A stretch of 64,000 bases of DNA, from contig JAYJMM010000111.1 in NCBI GenBank assembly GCA_037349105.1, positions 1,488,001 to 1,552,000 on the forward strand, read 5' to 3'. This document shows positions 43,001 to 55,000 of this stretch, piece by piece. The stretch comes from Limnomonas spitsbergensis (lineage: Eukaryota > Chlorophyta > Chlorophyceae > Chlamydomonadales). The first letter of the stretch is position 1. Every line of letters starts with the position of its first letter. The notes under the pieces are model-generated. The model was given only the letters and a program-made list of their open reading frames with translations, was not told the origin of the DNA and did no database searches. A program made the translations under genes and the position numbers.

Positions 43001-46000
43001 TGCTTCACACATCATGCCCCCCTACCTCCCCTCCATACCGAAATCTGCTTCACACATCATGCCCCCCTACCTGCCCTCCATACCGAAACCTGCTTCAAAC
43101 ATCGTGCCCCCCTACCTGCCCTCCATACCGAAACCTGCTTCAAACATCATGCCCCCCTACCTCCCCTCCATACCGAAACCTGCTTCACACATCATGCCCC
43201 CCTACCTCCCCTCCATACCGAAATCTGCTTCAAACATCATGCCCCCCTACCTCCCCTCCATACCGAAATCTGCTTCAAACATCATGCCCCCCTACCTGCC
43301 CTCCATACCGAAATCTGCTTCACACATCATGCCCCCCTACCTGCCCTCCATACCGAAATCTGCTTCAAACATCATGCCCCCCTACCTGCCCTCCATACCG
43401 AAATCTGCTTCACACATCATGCCCCCCTACCTGCCCTCCATACCGAAACCTGCTTCACACATCGTGCCCCCCTACCTGCCCTCCATACCGAAACCTGCTT
43501 CACACATCGTGCCCCCTACCTGCCCTCCATACCGAAAGCTGCTTCAAACATCGTGCCCCCCTACCTCCCCTCCATACCGAAATCTGCTTCACACATCGTG
43601 CCCCCCTACCTCCCCTCCATACCGAAACCTGCTTCAAACATCGTGCCCCCCTACCTGCCCTCCATACCGAAACCTGCTTCAAACATCATGCCCCCCTACC
43701 TGCCCTCCATACCGAAACCTGCTTCACACATCGTGCCCCCCTACCTCACCTCCATACTGAAATCTGCTTCACACATCATGCCCCCCTACCTCCCCTCCAT
43801 ACCGAAACCTGCTTCACACATCATGCCCCCCTACCTCCCCTCCATACCGAAATCTGCTTCACACATCATGCCCCCCTACCTGCCCTCCATACCGAAACCT
43901 GCTTCAAACATCGTGCCCCCCTACCTGCCCTCCATACCGAAACCTGCTTCAAACATCATGCCCCCCTACCTCCCCTCCATACCGAAACCTGCTTCACACA
44001 TCATGCCCCCCTACCTGCCCTCCATACCGAAACCTGCTTCACACATCGTGCCCCCTACCTGCCCTCCATACCGAAAGCTGCTTCAAACATCGTGCCCCCC
44101 TACCTCCCCTCCATACCGAAACCTGCTTCACACATCGTGCCCCCCTACCTGCCCTCCATACCGAAATCTGCTTCACACATCATGCCCCCCTACCTGCCCT
44201 CCATACCGAAATCTGCTTCACACATCATGCCCCCCTACCTCCCCTCCATACCGAAACCTGCTTCACACATCGTGCCCCCCTACCTGCCCTCCATACCGAA
44301 ATCTGCTTCACACATCATGCCCCCCTACCTGCCCTCCATACCGAAATCTGCTTCACACATCATGCCCCCCTACCTGCCCTCCATACCGAGATCTGCTTCA
44401 CACATCGTGCCCCCCTACCTGCCCTCCATACCGAAATCTGCTTCACACATCATGCCCCCCTACCTGCCCTCCATACCGAAATCTGCTTCACACATCATGC
44501 CCCCCTACCTCCCCTCCATACCGAAACCTGCTTCACACATCGTGCCCCCCTACATCCCCTCCATACCGAAATCTGCTTCAAACATCGTGCCCCCCTACCT
44601 GCCCTCCATACCGAAATCTGCTTCACACATCATGCCCCCCTACCTCCCCTCCATACCGAAACCTGCTTCACACATCGTGCCCCCCTACCTGCCCTCCATA
44701 CCGAAATCTGCTTCAAACATCGTGCCCCCCTACCTCCCCTCCATACCGAAATCTGCTTCACACATCATGCCCCCCTACCTGCCCTCCATACCGAAATCTG
44801 CTTCAAACATCGTGCCCCCCTACCTGCCCTCCATACCGAAACCTGCTTCACACATCATGCCCCCCTACCTGCCCTCCATACCGAAATCTGCTTCAAACAT
44901 CATGCCCCCCTACCTGCCCTCCATACCGAAATCTGCTTCAAACATCATGCCCCCCTACCTGCCCTCCATACCGAAATCTGCTTCAAACATCATGCCCCCC
45001 TACCTGCCCTCCATACCGAAACCTGCTTCACACATCATGCCCCCCTACCTGCCCTCCATACCGAAATCTGCTTCAAACATCGTGCCCCCCTACCTGCCCT
45101 CCATACCGAAATCTGCTTCACACATCATGCCCCCCTACCTGCCCTCCATACCGAAATCTGCTTCAAACATCATGCCCCCCTACCTGCCCTCCATACCGAA
45201 ATCTGCTTCACACATCATGCCCCCCTACCTGCCCTCCATACCGAAATCTGCTTCACACATCATGCCCCCCTACCTGCCCTCCATACCGAAATCTGCTTCA
45301 CACATCATGCCCCCCTACCTCCCCTCCATACCGAAACCTGCTTCAAACATCGTGCCCCCCTACCTGCCCTCCATACCGAAATCTGCTTCACACATCGTGC
45401 CCCCCTACCTGCCCTCCATACCGAAACCTGCTTCACACATCATGCCCCCCTACCTGCCCTCCATACCGAAACCTGCTTCAAACATCGTGCCCCCCTACCT
45501 GCCCTCCATACCGAAACCTGCTTCACACATCATGCCCCCCTACCTCCCCTCCATACCGAAATCTGCTTCAAACATCATGCCCCCCTACCTGCCCTCCATA
45601 CCGAAATCTGCTTCACACATCATGCCCCCCTACCTCCCCTCCATACCGAAACCTGCTTCACACATCATGCCCCCCTACCTGCCCTCCATACCGAAATCTG
45701 CTTCAAACATCGTGCCCCCCTACCTGCCCTCCATACCGAAACCTGCTTCACACATCATGCCCCCCTACCTGCCCTCCATACCGAAATCTGCTTCACACAT
45801 CGTGCCCCCCTACCTGCCCTCCATACCGAAATCTGCTTCAAACATCATGCCCCCCTACCTCCCCTCCATACCGAAACCTGCTTCAAACATCATGCCCCCC
45901 TACCTCCCCTCCATACCGAAACCTGCTTCAAACATCGTGCCCCCCTACCTGCCCTCCATACCGAAACCTGCTTCAAACATCGTGCCCCCCTACCTCCCCT

Positions 46001-49000
46001 CCATACCGAAACCTGCTTCACACATCGTGCCCCCCTACCTGCCCTCCATACCGAAACCTGCTTCACACATCATGCCCCCCTACCTCCCCTCCATACCGAA
46101 ATCTGCTTCACACATCATGCCCCCCTACCTGCCCTGCATACCGAAACCTGCTTCAAACATCGTGCCCCCCTACCTGCCCTCCATACCGAAACCTGCTTCA
46201 AACATCATGCCCCCCTACCTGCCCTCCATACCGAAACCTGCTTCACACATCGTGCCCCCCTACCTCCCCTCCATACTGAAATCTGCTTCACATATCATGC
46301 CCCCCTACCTCCCCTCCATACCGAAACCTGCTTCACACATCATGCCCCCCTACCTCCCCTCCATACCGAAATCTGCTTCACACATCATGCCCCCCTACCT
46401 GCCCTCCATACCGAAACCTGCTTCAAACATCGTGCCCCCCTACCTGCCCTCCATACCGAAACCTGCTTCAAACATCATGCCCCCCTACCTCCCCTCCATA
46501 CCGAAACCTGCTTCACACATCATGCCCCCCTACCTCCCCTCCATACCGAAATCTGCTTCAAACATCATGCCCCCCTACCTCCCCTCCATACCGAAATCTG
46601 CTTCAAACATCATGCCCCCCTACCTGCCCTCCATACCGAAATCTGCTTCACACATCATGCCCCCCTACCTGCCCTCCATACCGAAATCTGCTTCAAACAT
46701 CATGCCCCCCTACCTGCCCTCCATACCGAAATCTGCTTCACACATCATGCCCCCCTACCTGCCCTCCATACCGAAACCTGCTTCACACATCGTGCCCCCC
46801 TACCTGCCCTCCATACCGAAACCTGCTTCACACATCGTGCCCCCTACCTGCCCTCCATACCGAAAGCTGCTTCAAACATCGTGCCCCCCTACCTCCCCTC
46901 CATACCGAAATCTGCTTCACACATCGTGCCCCCCTACCTCCCCTCCATACCGAAACCTGCTTCAAACATCGTGCCCCCCTACCTGCCCTCCATACCGAAA
47001 CCTGCTTCAAACATCATGCCCCCCTACCTGCCCTCCATACCGAAACCTGCTTCACACATCGTGCCCCCCTACCTCCCCTCCATACTGAAATCTGCTTCAC
47101 ACATCATGCCCCCCTACCTCCCCTCCATACCGAAACCTGCTTCACACATCATGCCCCCCTACCTCCCCTCCATACCGAAATCTGCTTCACACATCATGCC
47201 CCCCTACCTGCCCTCCATACCGAAACCTGCTTCAAACATCGTGCCCCCCTACCTGCCCTCCATACCGAAACCTGCTTCAAACATCATGCCCCCCTACCTC
47301 CCCTCCATACCGAAACCTGCTTCACACATCATGCCCCCCTACCTGCCCTCCATACCGAAACCTGCTTCACACATCGTGCCCCCTACCTGCCCTCCATACC
47401 GAAAGCTGCTTCAAACATCGTGCCCCCCTACCTCCCCTCCATACCGAAATCTGCTTCACACATCGTGCCCCCCTACCTCCCCTCCATACCGAAACCTGCT
47501 TCAAACATCGTGCCCCCCTACCTGCCCTCCATACCGAAACCTGCTTCACACATCATGCCCCCCTACCTGCCCTCCATACTGAAATCTGCTTCACACATCA
47601 TGCCCCCCTACCTGCCCTCCATACCGAAACCTGCTTCACACATCATGCCCCCCTACCTGCCCTCCATACCGAAATCTGCTTCAAACATCGTGCCCCCCTA
47701 CCTGCCCTCCATACCGAAATCTGCTTCACACATCATGCCCCCCTACCTGCCCTCCATACCGAAATCTGCTTCAAACATCATGCCCCCCTACCTCCCCTCC
47801 ATACCGAAACCTGCTTCAAACATCATGCCCCCCTACCTCCCCTCCATACCGAAACCTGCTTCACACATCGTGCCCCCCTACCTGCCCTCCATACCGAAAC
47901 CTGCTTCAAACATCGTGCCCCCCTACCTGCCCTCCATACCGAAACCTGCTTCAAACATCATGCCCCCCTACCTCCCCTCCATACCGAAACCTGCTTCACA
48001 CATCATGCCCCCCTACCTCCCCTCCATACCGAAATCTGCTTCAAACATCGTGCCCCCCTACCTCCCCTCCATACCGAAATCTGCTTCACACATCATGCCC
48101 CCCTACCTGCCCTCCATACCGAAATCTGCTTCAAACATCATGCCCCCCTACCTCCCCTCCATACCGAAATCTGCTTCAAACATCATGCCCCCCTACCTGC
48201 CCTCCATACCGAAATCTGCTTCACACATCATGCCCCCCTACCTGCCCTCCATACCGAAATCTGCTTCAAACATCATGCCCCCCTACCTGCCCTCCATACC
48301 GAAATCTGCTTCACACATCATGCCCCCCTACCTGCCCTCCATACCGAAACCTGCTTCACACATCGTGCCCCCCTACCTGCCCTCCATACCGAAACCTGCT
48401 TCACACATCGTGCCCCCTACCTGCCCTCCATACCGAAAGCTGCTTCAAACATCGTGCCCCCCTACCTCCCCTCCATACCGAAATCTGCTTCACACATCGT
48501 GCCCCCCTACCTTCCCTCCATACCGAAACCTGCTTCAAACATCGTGCCCCCCTACCTGCCCTCCATACCGAAACCTGCTTCAAACATCATGCCCCCCTAC
48601 CTGCCCTCCATACCGAAACCTGCTTCACACATCGTGCCCCCCTACCTCCCCTCCATACTGAAATCTGCTTCACACATCATGCCCCCCTACCTCCCCTCCA
48701 TACCGAAACCTGCTTCACACATCATGCCCCCCTACCTCCCCTCCATACCGAAATCTGCTTCACACATCATGCCCCCCTACCTGCCCTCCATACCGAAACC
48801 TGCTTCAAACATCGTGCCCCCCTACCTGCCCTCCATACCGAAACCTGCTTCAAACATCATGCCCCCCTACCTCCCCTCCATACCGAAACCTGCTTCACAC
48901 ATCATGCCCCCCTACCTGCCCTCCATACCGAAACCTGCTTCACACATCGTGCCCCCTACCTGCCCTCCATACCGAAAGCTGCTTCAAACATCGTGCCCCC

Positions 49001-52000
49001 CTACCTCCCCTCCATACCGAAATCTGCTTCACACATCGTGCCCCCCTACCTCCCCTCCATACCGAAACCTGCTTCAAACATCGTGCCCCCCTACCTGCCC
49101 TCCATACCGAAACCTGCTTCACACATCATGCCCCCCTACCTGCCCTCCATACTGAAATCTGCTTCACACATCATGCCCCCCTACCTGCCCTCCATACCGA
49201 AACCTGCTTCACACATCATGCCCCCCTACCTGCCCTCCATACCGAAATCTGCTTCAAACATCGTGCCCCCCTACCTGCCCTCCATACCGAAATCTGCTTC
49301 ACACATCATGCCCCCCTACCTGCCCTCCATACCGAAATCTGCTTCAAACATCATGCCCCCCTACCTCCCCTCCATACCGAAACCTGCTTCAAACATCATG
49401 CCCCCCTACCTCCCCTCCATACCGAAACCTGCTTCACACATCGTGCCCCCCTACCTGCCCTCCATACCGAAACCTGCTTCAAACATCGTGCCCCCCTACC
49501 TGCCCTCCATACCGAAACCTGCTTCAAACATCATGCCCCCCTACCTCCCCTCCATACCGAAACCTGCTTCACACATCATGCCCCCCTACCTCCCCTCCAT
49601 ACCGAAATCTGCTTCAAACATCGTGCCCCCCTACCTCCCCTCCATACTGAAATCTGCTTCACACATCATGCCCCCCTACCTGCCCTCCATACCGAAATCT
49701 GCTTCACACATCATGCCCCCCTACCTGCCCTCCATACCGAAATCTGCTTCAAACATCGTGCCCCCCTACCTCCCCTCCATACCGAAATCTGCTTCACACA
49801 TCATGCCCCCCTACCTGCCCTCCATACCGAAATCTGCTTCAAACATCGTGCCCCCCTACCTCCCCTCCATACCGAAATCTGCTTCAAACATCATGCCCCC
49901 CTACCTGCCCTCCATACCGAAATCTGCTTCACACATCATGCCCCCCTACCTGCCCTCCATACCGAAACCTGCTTCAAACATCGTGCCCCCCTACCTCCCC
50001 TCCATACCGAAACCTGCTTCACACATCATGCCCCCCTACCTCCCCTCCATACCGAAACCTGCTTCACACATCATGCCCCCCTACCTCCCCTCCATACCGA
50101 AATCTGCTTCAAACATCGTGCCCCCCTACCTCCCCTCCATACCAAAATCTGCTTCAAACATCATGCCCCCCTACCTGCCCTCCATACCGAAATCTGCTTC
50201 ACACATCATGCCCCCCTACCTGCCCTCCATACCGAAATCTGCTTCACACATCATGCCCCCCTACCTCCCATCCATACCGAAACCTGCTTCAAACATCATG
50301 CCCCCCTACCTCCCCTCCATACCGAAACCTGCTTCACACATCATGCCCCCCTACCTCCCCTCCATACCGAAATCTGCTTCAAACATCGTGCCCCCCTACC
50401 TCCCCTCCATACCGAAATCTGCTTCACACATCATGCCCCCCTACCTGCCCTCCATACCGAAACCTGCTTCACACATCATGCCCCCCTACCTGCCCTCCAT
50501 ACCAAAATCTGCTTCACACATCATGCCCCCCTACCTCCCCTCCATACCGAAATCTGCTTCACACATCATGCCCCCCTACCTCCCCTCCATACCGAAATCT
50601 GCTTCACACATCATGCCCCCCTACCTGCCCTCCATACCGAAATCTGCTTCAAACATCGTGCCCCCCTACCTCCCCTCCATACCGAAATCTGCTTCACACA
50701 TCATGCCCCCCTACCTGCCCTCCATACCGAAATCTGCTTCAAACATCGTGCCCCCCTACCTCCCCTCCATACCGAAATCTGCTTCAAACATCGTGCCCCC
50801 CTACCTCCCCTCCATACCGAAATCTGCTTCACACATCATGCCCCCCTACCTGCCCTCCATACCGAAATCTGCTTCACACATCATGCCCCCCTACCTGCCC
50901 TCCATACCGAAATCTGCTTCAAACATCGTGCCCCCCTACCTCCCCTCCATACCGAAATCTGCTTCACACATCATGCCCCCCTACCTGCCCTCCATACCGA
51001 AATCTGCTTCAAACATCGTGCCCCCCTACCTCCCCTCCATACCGAAATCTGCTTCAAACATCATGCCCCCCTACCTGCCCTCCATACCGAAATCTGCTTC
51101 ACACATCATGCCCCCCTACCTGCCCTCCATACCGAAACCTGCTTCAAACATCGTGCCCCCCTACCTGCCCTCCATACCGAAACCTGCTTCACACATCATG
51201 CCCCCCTACCTCCCCTCCATACCGAAACCTGCTTCACACATCATGCCCCCCTACCTCCCCTCCATACCGAAATCTGCTTCAAACATCGTGCCCCCCTACC
51301 TCCCCTCCATACCGAAATCTGCTTCACACATCATGCCCCCCTACCTGCCCTCCATACCGAAATCTGCTTCACACATCATGCCCCCCTACCTGCCCTCCAT
51401 ACCGAAATCTGCTTCACACATCATGCCCCCCTACCTCCCCTCCATACCGAAACCTGCTTCACACATCATGCCCCCCTACCTCCCCTCCATACCGAAACCT
51501 GCTTCACACATCATGCCCCCCTACCTCCCCTCCATACCGAAATCTGCTTCAAACATCGTGCCCCCCTACCTCCCCTCCATACCGAAATCTGCTTCACACA
51601 TCATGCCCCCCTACCTGCCCTCCATACCGAAACCTGCTTCACACATCATGCCCCCCTACCTGCCCTCCATACCGAAATCTGCTTCACACATCATGCCCCC
51701 CTACCTCCCCTCCATACCGAAACCTGCTTCACACATCATGCCCCCCTACCTCCCCTCCATACCGAAATCTGCTTCACACATCATGCCCCCCTACCTGCCC
51801 TCCATACCGAAATCTGCTTCAAACATCGTGCCCCCCTACCTCCCCTCCATACCGAAATCTGCTTCAAACATCATGCCCCCCTACCTGCCCTCCATACCGA
51901 AATCTGCTTCAAACATCATGCCCCCCTACCTGCCCTCCATACCGAAACCTGCTTCACACATCGTGCCCCCCTACCTGCCCTCCATACCGAAATCTGCTTC

Positions 52001-55000
52001 ACACATCATGCCCCCCTACCTGCCCTCCATACCGAAATCTGCTTCACACATCATGCCCCCCTACCTCCCCTCCATACCGAAACCTGCTTCACACATCATG
52101 CCCCCCTACCTCCCCTCCATACCGAAACCTGCTTCACACATCATGCCCCCCTACCTCCCCTCCATACCGAAACCTGCTTCAAACATCGTGCCCCCCTACC
52201 TGCCCTCCATACCGAAACCTGCTTCACACATCATGCCCCCCTACCTCCCCTCCATACCGAAACCTGCTTCACACATCATGCCCCCCTACCTCCCCTCCAT
52301 ACCGAAATCTGCTTCAAACATCGTGCCCCCCTACCTCCCCTCCATACCGAAATCTGCTTCACACATCATGCCCCCCTACCTGCCCTCCATACCGAAATCT
52401 GCTTCACACATCATGCCCCCCTACCTGCCCTCCATACCGAAATCTGCTTCACACATCATGCCCCCCTACCTCCCCTCCATACCGAAACCTGCTTCACACA
52501 TCATGCCCCCCTACCTCCCCTCCATACCGAAACCTGCTTCACACATCATGCCCCCCTACCTCCCCTCCATACCGAAATCTGCTTCAAACATCGTGCCCCC
52601 CTACCTCCCCTCCATACCGAAATCTGCTTCACACATCATGCCCCCCTACCTGCCCTCCATACCGAAACCTGCTTCACACATCATGCCCCCCTACCTGCCC
52701 TCCATACCGAAATCTGCTTCACACATCATGCCCCCCTACCTCCCCTCCATACCGAAACCTGCTTCACACATCATGCCCCCCTACCTCCCCTCCATACCGA
52801 AATCTGCTTCACACATCATGCCCCCCTACCTGCCCTCCATACCGAAATCTGCTTCAAACATCGTGCCCCCCTACCTCCCCTCCATACCGAAATCTGCTTC
52901 AAACATCATGCCCCCCTACCTGCCCTCCATACCGAAATCTGCTTCAAACATCATGCCCCCCTACCTGCCCTCCATACCGAAACCTGCTTCACACATCGTG
53001 CCCCCCTACCTGCCCTCCATACCGAAATCTGCTTCACACATCATGCCCCCCTACCTGCCCTCCATACCGAAATCTGCTTCACACATCATGCCCCCCTACC
53101 TGCCCTCCATACCGAAACCTGCTTCAAACATCGTGCCCCCCTACCTGCCCTCCATACTGAAATCTGCTTCACACATCATGCCCCCCTACCTGCCCTCCAT
53201 ACCGAAATCTGCTTCAAACATCATGCCCCCCTACCTGCCCTCCATACCGAAATCTGCTTCACACATCATGCCCCCCTACCTGCCCTCCATACCGAAATCT
53301 GCTTCACACATCATGCCCCCCTACCTGCCCTCCATACCGAAATCTGCTTCACACATCATGCCCCCCTACCTCCCCTCCATACCGAAACCTGCTTCAAACA
53401 TCGTGCCCCCCTACCTGCCCTCCATACCGAAATCTGCTTCACACATCGTGCCCCCCTACCTGCCCTCCATACCGAAACCTGCTTCACACATCATGCCCCC
53501 CTACCTGCCCTCCATACCGAAACCTGCTTCAAACATCGTGCCCCCCTACCTGCCCTCCATACCGAAACCTGCTTCACACATCATGCCCCCCTACCTCCCC
53601 TCCATACCGAAATCTGCTTCAAACATCATGCCCCCCTACCTGCCCTCCATACCGAAATCTGCTTCACACATCATGCCCCCCTACCTCCCCTCCATACCGA
53701 AACCTGCTTCACACATCATGCCCCCCTACCTGCCCTCCATACCGAAATCTGCTTCAAACATCGTGCCTTCCTACCTGCCCTCCATACCGAAACCTGCTTC
53801 ACACATCATGCCCCCCTACCTCCCCTCCATACCGAAATCTGCTTCACACATCGTGCCCCCCTACCTGCCCTCCATACCGAAATCTGCTTCAAACATCATG
53901 CCCCCCTACCTCCCCTCCATACCAAAACCTGCTTCAAACATCATGCCCCCCTACCTCCCCTCCATACCGAAACCTGCTTCAAACATCGTGCCCCCCTACC
54001 TGCCCTCCATACCGAAACCTGCTTCAAACATCGTGCCCCCCTACCTCCCCTCCATACCGAAACCTGCTTCACACATCGTGCCCCCCTACCTGCCCTCCAT
54101 ACCGAAACCTGCTTCACACATCATGCCCCCCTACCTCCCCTCCATACCGAAATCTGCTTCACACATCATGCCCCCCTACCTGCCCTCCATACCGAAACCT
54201 GCTTCAAACATCGTGCCCCCCTACCTGCCCTCCATACCGAAACCTGCTTCAAACATCATGCCCCCCTACCTGCCCTCCATACCGAAACCTGCTTCACACA
54301 TCGTGCCCCCCTACCTCCCCTCCATACTGAAATCTGCTTCACACATCATGCCCCCCTACCTCCCCTCCATACCGAAACCTGCTTCACACATCATGCCCCC
54401 CTACCTTCCCTCCATACCGAAATCTGCTTCACACATCATGCCCCCCTACCTGCCCTCCATACCGAAACCTGCTTCAAACATCGTGCCCCCCTACCTGCCC
54501 TCCATACCGAAACCTGCTTCAAACATCATGCCCCCCTACCTCCCCTCCATACCGAAACCTGCTTCACACATCATGCCCCCCTACCTCCCCTCCATACCGA
54601 AATCTGCTTCAAACATCGTGCCCCCCTACCTCCCCTCCATACCAAAATCTGCTTCAAACATCATGCCCCCCTACCTGCCCTCCATACCGAAATCTGCTTC
54701 ACACATCATGCCCCCCTACCTGCCCTCCATACCGAAATCTGCTTCAAACATCATGCCCCCCTACCTGCCCTCCATACCGAAATCTGCTTCACACATCATG
54801 CCCCCCTACCTGCCCTCCATACCGAAACCTGCTTCACACATCGTGCCCCCCTACCTGCCCTCCATACCGAAACCTGCTTCACACATCGTGCCCCCCTACC
54901 TGCCCTCCATACCGAAAGCTGCTTCAAACATCGTGCCCCCCTACCTGCCCTCCATACCGAAATCTGCTTCACACATCGTGCCCCCCTACCTCCCCTCCAT

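Noticed and set aside
26543..46279. Open frame of 6578 codons and companions of 2352, 5618, 998 and 2198 codons
   Set aside because: They follow from a 45-bp unit with no stop on the plus strand, so all three frames stay open; the region lies inside an intron whose flanking exons match in phase, and rare CCG to CTG changes end the frames at random points.
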